Below are positions 52,988 to 64,000 of a DNA stretch of 64,000 bases, one piece after another. Source of the DNA: Microvirga arabica. Lineage in GTDB: Bacteria; Pseudomonadota; Alphaproteobacteria; Rhizobiales; Beijerinckiaceae. Location: positions 29,701 through 93,700 of the forward strand of contig NZ_JAFBID010000019.1 in the NCBI RefSeq assembly GCF_016811235.1, in the 5' to 3' direction. The notes under the pieces are model-generated. The model did not search any database and was not told where the DNA came from. It saw only the letters and a list, made by a program, of their open reading frames with translations. How positions within the stretch are numbered: position 1 is the first letter of the stretch; each line of letters begins with the position of its first letter. Both the position numbers and the translations under genes were made by a program.

Positions 52988-53340
52988 GAGCCCGTGCTCC
53001 CTTTTTGAAAGTCATCAAAGAACGTGTGTTCGCCCATTTGGCCGTTGAGTACATGGAGCGCAGTCTCTCCACGCCAAGCCATTTCCGTTCCTTTCCGCCA
53101 ATGAGCATCGTCAACTGGCTGATTGGGCTCGTCGTTGCATGGCAATCGGGCAGAACTTGACTGCAAACCAACAAACGCGGCTGTAAAAAGTTTCATGAAT
53201 GGTTTGTTATGTGAGCCTGAAACTTGGGTCCGAAGAAGCAACAGGGGCCGGCCAGTGGCATAAAACGTTAACCATCGCTTTTAACTAGGCCGCAAGGATG
53301 TTGGGCCAGTGTTTGTCTCAATCCACGAGGAGGATTTGAG
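52988..53340. other. Intergenic region, 353 bases
   Basis: Between the start of the minus-strand arabinose-type operon and a small plus-strand gene; both promoters must be here. TTAACCAT (53268-53275), matching a CtrA half-site, lies about 65 bases before the small gene. I see no EcfG motif, and no ORF with a ribosome site. Confidence 0.5.
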
Positions 53341-53556
53341 ATGGACGAGTGGTCAGGACGTAAGTGGGAGCCTGTTACCGAGGAGCGGCTGCTCCGGGCA
53401 ATCGACGTCCTCGTCGACATTGCCAAAGAGCATGGGCCAGCCTTCGACCCGGTTCTGGAGACGGTGAGGCAGGAGCTTCACGATTTCCGCCGCCGGCATT
53501 CAGCCACCGGACAGGTCGAGCATGAGACGGAAGTTCTCCTCCGCAAAGCCGGCTAA
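53341..53556 (+). CDS. Small hypothetical protein
   Basis: A 71-aa hydrophilic, mostly helical protein (MDEWSGRKWEPVTEER...) with no recognisable domain. A strong ribosome site GAGGAGG at about 10 bases before ATG 53341 argues that it is translated. A TTAACCAT CtrA-like half-site lies upstream at 53268. Confidence 0.7.
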   Translation: MDEWSGRKWEPVTEERLLRAIDVLVDIAKEHGPAFDPVLETVRQELHDFRRRHSATGQVEHETEVLLRKAG

Positions 53557-53615
53557 GTCATCCTGCATGGCGCTTCGTCAAGATTGCCTGCGGTGACCCT
53601 CTGTGGACGTCTCGA

Positions 53616-53852
53616 TCAGACAGGCCGTAACTGCTCTTCACGGACGAGACGCGCGGGGCCATCATGGGTTCCTCGCACGTGGTATTGAAAGCCTGCCTGA
53701 TCCGCTGGAAGGACGCGGGTGACCTCCCATACGTCGTCAGGGCGCGTCACTTCGGTGGTTGTCACCATGTTCAGAAAAGCCTCGACCGTATTGGTACTTG
53801 CCAGCTTGACCAAATGCACCCGGTCCCCGACCTTGAACTTGTGCGACGTCAT
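53616..53852 (-). CDS. Small hypothetical protein, SH3-like beta-barrel pattern
   Basis: A 78-aa protein: MTSHKFKVGDRVHLV.., then DVWEVTRVLPAD, FQYHVRG and LVREEQLRPV. The pattern of short strands beginning FKVGDRVHL and ending REEQLRP is typical of small SH3-like/KOW-type barrels found in Rhizobiales (inference). GGGGGA precedes ATG 53852. It is divergent from the response regulator at 53923 with only 70 bases between them, which holds a palindrome at 53891. Confidence 0.75.
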   Translation of the reverse strand: MTSHKFKVGDRVHLVKLASTNTVEAFLNMVTTTEVTRPDDVWEVTRVLPADQAGFQYHVRGTHDGPARLVREEQLRPV

Positions 53853-53890
53853 GGCGCGATCCCCCGCTCGATAACCACCTGAGCAGTAGG

Positions 53891-53908
53891 AACTAACATA
53901 GGTTAGTT
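53891..53908. promoter_or_regulatory. Palindromic candidate operator in a 70-base divergent promoter region
   Basis: AACTAAC (53891-53897), ATAG, GTTAGTT (53902-53908): a 7-bp perfect inverted repeat with 4-base spacer, centred between the start of the small minus-strand gene and the response regulator. Its AT-rich composition stands out from the surroundings. A binding site for an unknown dimeric regulator is likely; a transcription hairpin is the alternative. Confidence 0.5.
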
Positions 53909-53922
53909 TCGTTCCACGCATC

Positions 53923-54309
53923 ATGATGAACAGCTATTCACACAGCTCTCCTGTCGTTCTGCTGGTCGAGGATGAACCGCTTGTCCGCATGGCAGCGGCC
54001 GACGATCTGCAGGATGCCGGCTTTCACGTTCTTGAGGCTGCCAATGCCGATGTGGCGCTGGCGGTTCTTGAATCGTGCTCCGACGACGTGCAGGTTCTCT
54101 TCACGGACATCGACATGCCGGGTTCCATGAACGGGCTGGACCTAGCCGAGAACGTCCAGCAGCGTTGGCCGCACATTTCGCTCCTGATTTCATCGGCTTA
54201 TCATCGCCCGAGCCCCGAGACACTGCCCGATGATGGACGGTTCGTACCGAAGCCTTATTGCAGCGACGATGTCGTCCAGCAGATCCGCGACCTCGTGACG
54301 AGCCATTGA
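53923..54309 (+). CDS. Single-domain response regulator (CheY-like receiver)
   Basis: A 128-aa stand-alone receiver: VVLLVEDEPLVR (acidic pair), phospho-accepting aspartate in LFTDIDMPGSMNG, LLISSAY (Thr/Ser position) and the lysine in FVPKPY. No output domain. Such regulators are common in Rhizobiales, often tied to stress or HWE-kinase pathways. No kinase gene is adjacent. Starts at ATG 53923 or 53926, neither with a clear ribosome site. The divergent palindrome may control it. Confidence 0.88.
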   Translation: MMNSYSHSSPVVLLVEDEPLVRMAAADDLQDAGFHVLEAANADVALAVLESCSDDVQVLFTDIDMPGSMNGLDLAENVQQRWPHISLLISSAYHRPSPETLPDDGRFVPKPYCSDDVVQQIRDLVTSH

Positions 54310-54322
54310 TCCTGAACTGCCA

Positions 54323-55207
54323 TCATACGGATTGCAGCACCGGAGGCTTGACGGTCACGGTGATTGCAAAGTGGCGGGTTTCTCCAGGCTGGAGAGAAAC
54401 AGTTCCTGGCTTGTCTGAGAAGTCGCCCGCGAAATCCTGCGGATCTGCGTGACCCTGCCAGGGCTCGAGGCAGATGAAACCTGCTCCCGGCTTAGTCCAG
54501 ATTCCTAAGTGCGGCATGTCAGGAAAGTCGACGCGAAGCGAAGCGCCACCACGTGCGCCGTACTCGACGGAGCGGCTCTTGAGCTGATCGAACACCAGAG
54601 CATCCGCCCCGAAGAGATCGTCACGCAATGCAAGAGTGCGGCCCTGCACGGGGGACGGTTCAGGCTCTCGCTTGATCAGGCCTTCGAGAGGTCGACGGAT
54701 CGGTGCCGCCTCCTCCTGCTCGAACCAGATCTCATGAGCATCGCGCGGGGCACCATAAGGCAGCGGCCACCTAAAAGCCGGGTGGAAGCCGAACGAAACA
54801 GGCATGCCGGAGGGGCCGGTGTTTGTCACGCCCGCGGCGACGCTCAAAGTGGCGTTCTCAACCGCATAGATCACATCGAGCTGGAAAGGAAAGGGATAGC
54901 GCGAAAGCGTGGCTTCATTGGAACGGAGCTGGAAGCGGCATTGGGATGGATTGATTTCCTTTATCTCAAAGCGGGATGTCCGGGCAAAGCCATGCCTCGG
55001 CAGTTCATATTCCGAGCCATTGACACGAATGCGATCATCCCTCACGCGCCCAACAATCGGAAAGAGCAGGGGAGAGCGCCCGGTCCAGAAGGCAGGATCT
55101 CCGTCCCACAACCAGTCACGTCCCTGCTCATCCTGAAGCCGAATGAGTTCAGCGCCTTCGGCAGATACCTGCGCTCGCAGCTGTGAACTGGAGATGACGA
55201 CGCTCAT
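54323..55207 (-). CDS. Aldose 1-epimerase family protein
   Basis: A 294-aa galactose-mutarotase-like beta-sandwich protein. Conserved active-site histidines lie in LPRHGFAR and FGFHPAF, and the glutamate in FICLEPWQG. It is likely to interconvert anomers of a hexose or related sugar, or of a sugar phosphate (YeaD-like). ATG 55207 was chosen because AAAGGGAG precedes it at good spacing; the ORF extends upstream to 55288 without support. It converges on the response regulator gene with 13 bases between stops. Confidence 0.86.
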   Translation of the reverse strand: MSVVISSSQLRAQVSAEGAELIRLQDEQGRDWLWDGDPAFWTGRSPLLFPIVGRVRDDRIRVNGSEYELPRHGFARTSRFEIKEINPSQCRFQLRSNEATLSRYPFPFQLDVIYAVENATLSVAAGVTNTGPSGMPVSFGFHPAFRWPLPYGAPRDAHEIWFEQEEAAPIRRPLEGLIKREPEPSPVQGRTLALRDDLFGADALVFDQLKSRSVEYGARGGASLRVDFPDMPHLGIWTKPGAGFICLEPWQGHADPQDFAGDFSDKPGTVSLQPGETRHFAITVTVKPPVLQSV

Positions 55208-55354
55208 TCTTCTGGCTCCCTTTCCCGCGCTGCCGATCTTGGCATGAAGGCGCCGATAGGCAGATGGGGCCGGCAGCAGGATGGACAAGGCACGCAGAGC
55301 GATTTGAAAAGGTCGTAATCACTCCTCTGTCGCGCCACGGTCTGTGTACCATTC

Positions 55355-58354
55355 CTATTTGCCGAGCGGTTTTGCCGTCTTGTCTGAGCGGGGCCTTACC
55401 AACATGGAATTCCACCGGCGCACGAGTTCCGGGATCTGCGAGGCAGCCATCGGCTTCGCATACAGGAATCCCTGAGCATGATCGCAGCCCAGCTCGCGCA
55501 ATCGCCGAGCCTGCCCGTGAGTCTCGACCCCCTCGGCCGTGACCTGAAGCTGCAGGCTCTTACCGAGGCTGATAACCGCCGCGATGATTGCTTCATCATC
55601 GGAGTCCTGTTCGAGATCCCGCACGAAGCTCCTGTCGATTTTGATATGATCCACCGGAAACTGCTTCAGGTGAGTCAGTGAGGCATATCCGGTACCGAAA
55701 TCGTCTAATGCGATCTGAATTCCATGTTGCCGGAACTGAGCGAGTGCCGAGGAAACGTTGTCTGAATTTCTGCCGAGAAGAACGGTTTCGGTAACCTCTA
55801 CCTCAAAGAAGGAGGCTGGCACCCTCAGCCGGTCGAGTGAGCGCAGCAGGTTGTCGACGATCCCCGTCTGGCTGAACTCGGCCGGCGATAGGTTCAGAGC
55901 GACACGGCCAACCAGGAGATCCTGGTCGAGCCAGCCGCGGACATCCGCCGCCACCTTTGTGATCAGCTTCTTGCCGATGGATGCCGCGATGTCATGATCT
56001 TCGAAGACCGCGCCGAAATATCCCGGCGTCAGGATGCCATCCTTCGGATGCTGCCACCGTGCCAGCGCCTCAAGACCGACGATCTCTCCTGTCGTGAGAC
56101 AGATCTTCGGCTGATAGAAGGGAACGATCTCATCGTTGGAGATGGCTTCGCGCATGCCCCGTCCGAGGGAGACGCGCTGCTCGATGACGTTTCGCATCTC
56201 GGGCGAGTACGTGATGACCCGGTTCCGTCCCTGGGACTTGGCCTGGTACATCGCAATGTCGGCATCCTTGATGAGCTCCGCCGGATTCCCGTCATGATCA
56301 GGATAGGCGGCAATGCCGATACTCACGCGGCTGATCAAAGTCCGCTTCTGATAGATGAAGGGTTGCCGGAGTGCCTCGGCGATCAGTGCCCCGAGCCTTG
56401 TCGCGTTCTCCAGTTTCAGAGGATCAACAACGAGGACGGCAAATTCGTCGCCGCCGATCCGCGCCACGGTATCGCAGCCACGGACCATCGTTGACAGGCG
56501 GCGAGCTGTCTCCTGCAGCAGAGCATCCCCGGCATCATGACCAAGGGTATCGTTGATGTCCTTGAAATCGTCCAAGTCAATTAGGAGGAGGCTGACACTT
56601 GTGCCGTTCTGCCGTGCATGATCAAGGGCAGCATCAAGGCGATGCTGGAACAGGGTGCGGTTAGGAAGGCCGGTTAGTGCATCGTGGTTGGCCGAATGCC
56701 AGATCTCCGCTTCCGCTTCCTTCTGCTCGCTGATGTCGAAAGTGACACCCACAATGCGATCCGGGCCGGCCTGCTCGCCACGCACACGCAGCCATCGTGT
56801 CTCTCCGCTCGGCAACACATAGCGGCACTCGATGGAGCTGGCGCCGTTTGAACGGATCTCCTGCAAGAAACCATCGACCCTCTCATGATCATCGGGGTGA
56901 ATGCCCGTCATGAAGGTCCGGTCGACGCCCGGTGTAATTCCAAGCAGCGCGAGGGAGTTATCGGAGCGGGTGGTCGTTCCGGATTGCGGATTGAACTCCC
57001 ACGCGATCATGTGGGCGGCCTTCAGGGCGAGTTGCAGGCGCTCCTCGCTATTCTTCAGGGCCTGCTCCGACTGCTTGCGTTCGTGAATGTCCATGGCTAT
57101 CCCGAACCATTGCTCGGTTTTGCCCTGCTCGTTCCTCAAGGGCTGGCCACGCACGATGAACCAGCGGTACATGCCATCCGGAGCGCGACGCAAGGGCATC
57201 TCGATCTCGAAGGACGTCCCTTTGCGGAGGGCATCACTCCAGCTGTCGAGCATCCGCTCCCGATGGATCGGATCGACGACCGTGCTCCAATTTCCGTTAG
57301 GTCCGTCCCCGGCGCTGAGGCCGGTGTACTCGTACCAAACATCGTTACAATAGGTGAAATCTCCCTGCGGGTCGCTGAACCAGACGACCTGAGGAGAGTT
57401 CATGGACGCCGGCATGGCATCCACGAGGGTGCGAAGGCGCTTCTCACTGCTTCGAAGGCGCTCTTCGGTTGCTCGAAACTCCGTGATGTCCCGTGAGATG
57501 CAAAGAAAGCCTTGTGGAGTACGGTCGTGTCCCATGATGGGAGTAACGACCACATCCCACCATTTCTGGACCCCTGTCATGGTTGCGCATGATCCCTGAA
57601 AGCGCCCGATCCCACCTGCTTTGACAGCTTCAACAGCTGCGGTGGATTCCTCGCTTGCGATGCTGCTCCAAAGAGTGGTCCAGTGGCGGCCCTCGATCGT
57701 ATGGAAATCCTCAACTTCCATGGCACGCATGCCACCTTCACTCATGAAGCGGAGGCGTCCCTTCAGGTCGAAAACTTTAATGCAATCGTCCGAGCTTGCC
57801 AGAAGGCGGCGCGTGAACTCCTCGCTTTCCGCTGCGGCCTTGCTGGCCAGCTTCAGCTCAAGCTGACACATGACAGCCTCGGCAAGCGTCGCAAGCGCTT
57901 CTCCCTGCTGTTCGGTGAGACCCTCAGGGCGCGCGACATAATCGAGAACGCAGAGCATCCCGAGGGGCAGGCCTTCCTTCGTTCTGAGCGGAACTCCCGC
58001 GTAGAAGGATAGGCTGGGCGCACCTTCAACCTGCACTCTATCCTTGAAACGTGGGTCGAGGCTCAGATCAGAGACGACGAAGAGTCCCGGTTGCATGATG
58101 GCGTGATTGCAGACCGAGTTTTCCCGGGGTGTCTGCGTGAGCTCCACGCCAGTCCTGGCTTTGAACCACTGCCGATGCTCGTCGAGGAAGGAGATACAGG
58201 CGATTGGCGTATTGCAGATCTGAGCTGCCAGCTTCGCGATGTTGTCGAACTGAATATCCGGTGCCGTATCCAGAATGTCGAAGTTCCGGAGCGCAGCGAG
58301 ACGTTCGACTTCCTTCCATTGATGCAGATCGCCGGGACCAGAATGCTCTAACAT
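55355..58354 (-). CDS. GAF-PAS-GGDEF-EAL cyclic-di-GMP signalling protein
   Basis: A 999-aa cytoplasmic sensor. Order: GAF (about 20-180), two to three PAS/PAC domains (about 180-560), GGDEF (RIGGDEFAVL at about 630-639) and EAL (GLEALARW near 762; DDFGTGYASL; TAEGVET). The GGDEF site is intact, and the inhibitory I-site RxxD (RGCD) precedes it by five residues. The EAL catalytic residues look complete, so it may both make and degrade c-di-GMP, or one half may be regulatory. No membrane segments. ATG 58354 has no good ribosome site; the frame stays open to 58570. Confidence 0.93.
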   Translation of the reverse strand: MLEHSGPGDLHQWKEVERLAALRNFDILDTAPDIQFDNIAKLAAQICNTPIACISFLDEHRQWFKARTGVELTQTPRENSVCNHAIMQPGLFVVSDLSLDPRFKDRVQVEGAPSLSFYAGVPLRTKEGLPLGMLCVLDYVARPEGLTEQQGEALATLAEAVMCQLELKLASKAAAESEEFTRRLLASSDDCIKVFDLKGRLRFMSEGGMRAMEVEDFHTIEGRHWTTLWSSIASEESTAAVEAVKAGGIGRFQGSCATMTGVQKWWDVVVTPIMGHDRTPQGFLCISRDITEFRATEERLRSSEKRLRTLVDAMPASMNSPQVVWFSDPQGDFTYCNDVWYEYTGLSAGDGPNGNWSTVVDPIHRERMLDSWSDALRKGTSFEIEMPLRRAPDGMYRWFIVRGQPLRNEQGKTEQWFGIAMDIHERKQSEQALKNSEERLQLALKAAHMIAWEFNPQSGTTTRSDNSLALLGITPGVDRTFMTGIHPDDHERVDGFLQEIRSNGASSIECRYVLPSGETRWLRVRGEQAGPDRIVGVTFDISEQKEAEAEIWHSANHDALTGLPNRTLFQHRLDAALDHARQNGTSVSLLLIDLDDFKDINDTLGHDAGDALLQETARRLSTMVRGCDTVARIGGDEFAVLVVDPLKLENATRLGALIAEALRQPFIYQKRTLISRVSIGIAAYPDHDGNPAELIKDADIAMYQAKSQGRNRVITYSPEMRNVIEQRVSLGRGMREAISNDEIVPFYQPKICLTTGEIVGLEALARWQHPKDGILTPGYFGAVFEDHDIAASIGKKLITKVAADVRGWLDQDLLVGRVALNLSPAEFSQTGIVDNLLRSLDRLRVPASFFEVEVTETVLLGRNSDNVSSALAQFRQHGIQIALDDFGTGYASLTHLKQFPVDHIKIDRSFVRDLEQDSDDEAIIAAVISLGKSLQLQVTAEGVETHGQARRLRELGCDHAQGFLYAKPMAASQIPELVRRWNSMLVRPRSDKTAKPLGK

Positions 58355-59179
58355 GCCAAAAAATGCCCGTTGGGAAGCATAGGAGGTTTCAAGTATGTCG
58401 GACTGCAACCGACCCAACGGAGTGGCATCATGCCTCGAGCGGTCGCTCGATCCGTTGCAACCTATGATCCGGGCCACCCGGTAAAATGGCAGTGCGTCAT
58501 GCCGGTCCTTATGAGAGGACCTACCATAGTGCTGATAGGTTCTTGTTCGCAATAGTTGAACGATCGCCAATCACATGAGGTACTTGCCGCCATCCATGCG
58601 GTCAAGAAGCCGAAATGCGACACCACATCTTAGGGTTAACAGAGGCCCCATGGCCGGTTGTTGGCGGCGGAAGCTGCAAGGTCCGGTCTCCAGTGAGGCG
58701 AGCCATTCGCTCGTGTCCGAAAGAGCCGTGTTTCGGCCAGCAGTCCGAGGCTCAAGCTATGCAATCCGAACCTCGAAAGCTGCTGCCTTCGCAGGTCGCG
58801 TAAGCAGTTCTACTTAGTCCCTCATTTCGGAAACTACGTAGTAATAGGAAATCATAACGCTGTTGTTGCAGAATAATCCCCGTGAGGCGAGCCTCAATCA
58901 TTTGGAAAACATCAGTTTTGACAAACCCTTGCGCTGGTCGGCTCGGCCGTTCTGCCGCGATCAGATGGGCCGCTCCACCTCGGAAACCATTGATTAACGT
59001 TAGTTAAGAAGCATTAACCATAAGCGAGTAACAGCTCCCATTCTTTACGTATTGTCCGGTGGGATGCCAAAATATAGTTTCTGTCTCAGCCGCTCACCGA
59101 TGTTGAACAAAGTAAATAAGAGCGGGCGGTAAGCATAGATATAAAGAACGCACTTAATTACTAAGGCGGGGCAGAAAAA
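58355..59179. other. Intergenic region, 825 bases
   Basis: Separates the GGDEF-EAL gene and ftcR, which diverge. It is more AT-rich in its right half and holds three TTAA elements exactly 10 bases apart (58994, 59004, 59014). Short ORFs here show no ribosome site. The upstream extension of the GGDEF-EAL reading frame (to 58570) is judged non-coding. Confidence 0.5.
58994..59021 (+). promoter_or_regulatory. Phased TTAA array, CtrA-like binding site
   Basis: TTAA begins at 58994, 59004 and 59014, one helical turn apart; the last extends to TTAACCAT (59014-59021), a known CtrA half-site form. CtrA full sites are TTAA-N7-TTAA, so the N6 spacing is off by one. It lies about 160 bases before the flagellar regulator gene, a known type of CtrA target. 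Confidence 0.42.
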
Positions 59180-59866
59180 ATGTATATCGTCGTCGATGAC
59201 CGGCAGATGGTTACGTCCGGATATGTTGCAAGCTTCAAGCGTGAAGGCATATCCTCCCTTGGCTTATACGCAGATGAGTTCAGCGATTGGCTTGAGACGG
59301 CCTCTGATGCCGATCTGGAAGCCGTGCAGGGTTTCGTGCTGGGCACCTTCGAAGAGCGGGTTCACTCAGCCGAAAGCATCCGGCGCTACTCGAAGGCACC
59401 GATCATCGCCTTGAGCGATGTTCGCTCTCTTGAAGAAACGCTGGAACTCTTCACTGCGAAATTTGATGATGTTGTCCGTAAGCCTGTCCATGTCCGGGAA
59501 ATTCTCGCACGCGCCGAAGCCGTCTGGCGGCGTGTGAATGCAAGCTCGGGAAAGAAGGTTCAGGACGACAGCGACAGGCTCAAGGTGTTCTTTGACGGTC
59601 GCGATCCGGAGATCGACGGCCTTCCCCTCTCTCTCCCACGCCGGGAGAGGCACATTCTCGAGTATCTGGTTCGCAAAAAGGGCCACCGGCTGACCAAAAA
59701 GCAGATCTTCGATGCAGTCTATGGCATCTATAGCGATGATGTCGAAGACAGCGTGGTCGAGGGGCACATCAGCAAGCTGCGCAAGAAGCTGCGGCAACGC
59801 CTCGGCTACGATCCCATCGATGCTAAGCGGTATATCGGTTATTCCTACGTAGGCATCGCCTCCTAA
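59180..59866 (+). CDS. ftcR: FtcR/Rem-type flagellar transcription regulator
   Basis: A 228-aa OmpR-like regulator. The N-terminal MYIVVDDRQMVTSGY..FKREG matches Brucella FtcR and Sinorhizobium Rem, class orphan regulators that switch on flagellar genes. The receiver lacks a phospho-accepting aspartate in the usual place (reads GFVLGTFEE), so control by phosphorylation is unlikely. The C-terminal winged helix spans about 130-225 (LPRRERHILEYLV, VEGHISKLRKKL, YIGYSYV). ATG 59180 has only AGGCGGGG upstream. The chemotaxis operon starts 660 bases downstream. Confidence 0.9.
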   Translation: MYIVVDDRQMVTSGYVASFKREGISSLGLYADEFSDWLETASDADLEAVQGFVLGTFEERVHSAESIRRYSKAPIIALSDVRSLEETLELFTAKFDDVVRKPVHVREILARAEAVWRRVNASSGKKVQDDSDRLKVFFDGRDPEIDGLPLSLPRRERHILEYLVRKKGHRLTKKQIFDAVYGIYSDDVEDSVVEGHISKLRKKLRQRLGYDPIDAKRYIGYSYVGIAS

Positions 59867-60528
59867 TTTCATCACTGCAAAGTGTGGCCGCCGCAGCAAG
59901 CTGCGGCCGCCACATGCTTGAAATGCCTATGCTTAAGGCGCGGGCGATCTGCGAACGTGCAGAATTGTATCCTTTGAGCCGACCCTGATGACGGTTCCGG
60001 TTGTGGTGACAGATACATTGTCATCGGCAGCAGCCGTAAACGCACGCCGAATGCAACAATGAAGCTATATTCACGTGCGGTTTTTATGCGGAATCAGGTC
60101 GATTCAGCATTCAACCCCTTTGTGCGTTAACTCTATTGCAGGAAACGCCGACTTATTCTTCCTCAACGTCATGGCTGCGATCTGAAAGGCGCAAAGCTCA
60201 AAGGATCAACTCTTCGTTTGATTAGAGGCGAAGAAACGATCAGGTCCAGCCGCTCAGTTTTGATGGCTGACGAAGTGATGTAGTGAAGAGGTGTACTGGG
60301 GCACTGTCATGAAGATCGGAACTTCGCGGACGACCGTCTGCACGCGATTGATGCGCAACAGGCGCTTCACCGATCTTCAATCCTGATTTGACACTGCCCT
60401 TCAGTTCCCACGCCTGAACATGAGGTTCAGCGCTTTATTGCCGGCGTGAAGGCCGAACGATTCTCCCAATCTGAAGCGCCAGACCACCGGCGCCGTTCAG
60501 TTCACATAGTAAGAGTTGAGACACGGCA
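59867..60528. other. Intergenic region, 662 bases
   Basis: Between ftcR and cheA. It starts with the hairpin at 59884-59913. A short inverted repeat (CTGAAC/GTTCAG, 60414-60430) lies about 100 bases before cheA. No ORF with a ribosome site, no tRNA and no clear sigma-28 or EcfG promoter found. Confidence 0.5.
59884..59913 (+). terminator. Long GC-rich hairpin after ftcR
   Basis: A 13-bp stem with one mismatch (59884-59896 with 59901-59913) and a CAAG loop, starting 17 bases after the ftcR stop. There is no T-run, so Rho-independent termination is uncertain; an mRNA 3' stabiliser is possible. Confidence 0.6.
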
Positions 60529-63330
<2,802 letters not shown>

Positions 63331-63332
63331 TC

Positions 63333-63821
63333 ATGAAGCTCATTGATTCAAACCCTTCGGGGAACGTGAAAACAGCCTCCAAGCAGATGGAGTTCGTGAC
63401 GGTCACGGTGGCTGGACAATTGCTGGGGCTGCCGATCAGCCGTGTGCATGACGTCTTCGTGGTGAGCGAGATGACGACCGTTCCACTCGCTCCAGGAGAA
63501 ATTGCAGGCCTTCTGAACCTCCGCGGGCGGGTCGTCACAGCGGTGTCGCTGCGCCGTCGCCTTGGATTGGGCGACACCGCAGAAGCAGGGCGACGGATGG
63601 CCGTTGGCCTTGAGAACCAAGGCGAAGCCTATGGCTTGCTGGTGGATGAAGTCGGCGAGGTACTCAAGCTGGATCCGGACGAGATGCAGCCGAACCCGGT
63701 TCACATGGATCGGGGGTGGGTGGGACTGTCGCAAGGTGTTCACCAGTTGCGGGACCAGCTGCTGATCGTGCTCGACGTTGACGCTGTTCTTGCCTTCGAG
63801 ACGGAGCGGGAGGCTGCATAA
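63333..63821 (+). CDS. cheW: Chemotaxis coupling protein CheW
   Basis: A 162-aa CheW. The beta-barrel pattern is clear: EFVTVTVAGQLLGLPISRVHDVF, GEIAGLLNLRGRVVTAVSLRRRLG and GLLVDEVGEVLKL (each under 20 residues where motifs are cited: LGLPISRVHDVF, LNLRGRVVTAVSLRRRLG). It links CheA to chemoreceptors. It starts 2 bases after the cheA stop, in the same operon. Length is normal for the family. Confidence 0.95.
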   Translation: MKLIDSNPSGNVKTASKQMEFVTVTVAGQLLGLPISRVHDVFVVSEMTTVPLAPGEIAGLLNLRGRVVTAVSLRRRLGLGDTAEAGRRMAVGLENQGEAYGLLVDEVGEVLKLDPDEMQPNPVHMDRGWVGLSQGVHQLRDQLLIVLDVDAVLAFETEREAA

Positions 63822-63881
63822 GTCACTTTCGCCCAGTGCATGTGTTTCAGTTCATGAAAATCAGAATACAGGAAGTTTGCC

Positions 63882-64000
63882 GTGAGTCTTGATCTATCGA
63901 CCCCCGTTCTGATCGTTGACGACTACCAGACGATGCTGCGCATCATCCGCAACCTGCTGAAGCAGATCGGCTTCAACGACGTCGACGAGGCGAAGGACGG
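63882..64000 (+). CDS. cheY: Chemotaxis response regulator CheY (3' truncated by window)
   Basis: The first 39 residues are visible, from GTG 63882: LSTPVLIVDDYQTMLRI and NLLKQIGFNDVDEAKDG. This is the standard alphaproteobacterial CheY start (VDDY..MLRIIRNLLKQ). CAGGAAG precedes the GTG at 6 bases. The gene runs past the window end; the phospho-aspartate lies beyond it. It forms the cheA-cheW-cheY operon. Confidence 0.93.
   Translation, partial: MSLDLSTPVLIVDDYQTMLRIIRNLLKQIGFNDVDEAKD

Noticed and set aside
58575..58817. An 80-codon plus-strand ORF in the ftcR upstream region
   Set aside because: No ribosome site or domain; probably untranslated.
59941..60000. AACG and GTTCC elements resembling a reverse EcfG promoter
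   Set aside because: Spacing is about 36 bases instead of 16-17.

Overview
The window is GC-rich, gene-dense alphaproteobacterial chromosome, most like Methylobacteriaceae (Microvirga/Methylobacterium type) in the order Hyphomicrobiales. This rests on the Rem/FtcR-type flagellar regulator beside cheA-cheW-cheY, the HlyU-family protein, the small 'plasmid stabilization' type protein, the GguC/AraD1-like protein and several GGAAC-N16/17-CGTT motifs, the binding pattern of the alphaproteobacterial general-stress sigma factor EcfG. I found no rRNA, tRNA, CRISPR, insertion sequence or prophage. Species assignment is inference.

Layout. 1-25.4 kb is housekeeping, metabolic and stress genes: a truncated YegD-like Hsp70; a DapA-family lyase with an SDR that lacks its catalytic residues; a chrB(rhodanese fusion)-chrA chromate operon; a LOG-family protein; an AraD1-like plus aldehyde dehydrogenase pair (last steps of a non-phosphorylating sugar-acid pathway); a degenerate CYTH protein; a lytic transglycosylase; a heme catalase; a YihY protein; a 599-aa protein joining a phosphoribosyltransferase-like and an APH-kinase-like region; an alcohol dehydrogenase; and the prkA-yeaH-spoVR operon.

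25.5-41.2 kb is a glycan or glycolipid locus. Two divergent operons flank 33 kb. The minus operon encodes inositol-3-phosphate synthase, a histidine phosphatase, a glycosyltransferase, a nucleotidyltransferase, a methyltransferase and an apparently circularly permuted glycoside hydrolase. The plus operon encodes two nucleotide-sugar epimerases and four glycosyltransferases, followed by a UDP-glucuronate decarboxylase-like gene. Perfect EcfG-type promoter motifs point both ways out of the shared intergenic region, so the locus is probably induced by general stress.

42.8-53 kb holds a second glycan system: a minus-strand operon of seven genes, most of them overlapping. In transcription order it encodes a HAD-UbiA fusion (decaprenyl-phosphate phosphoribosyltransferase-like), GtrA, DprE1-like, DprE2-like and three tandem paralogous large membrane proteins that look like GT-C glycosyltransferases. 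This is close to the gene set that makes and uses decaprenylphosphoryl-D-arabinose in mycobacteria, so the operon probably makes a lipid-linked D-arabinofuranose donor and transfers the sugar to an unknown acceptor. A GT87-type gene lies next to it.

53-64 kb is signalling: small hypothetical genes, a single-domain response regulator with a palindromic site in its divergent promoter region, an aldose epimerase, a GAF-PAS-GGDEF-EAL protein, the FtcR/Rem-like regulator, and the start of a chemotaxis operon (cheA with an internal tandem repeat, cheW, and cheY cut by the window edge).
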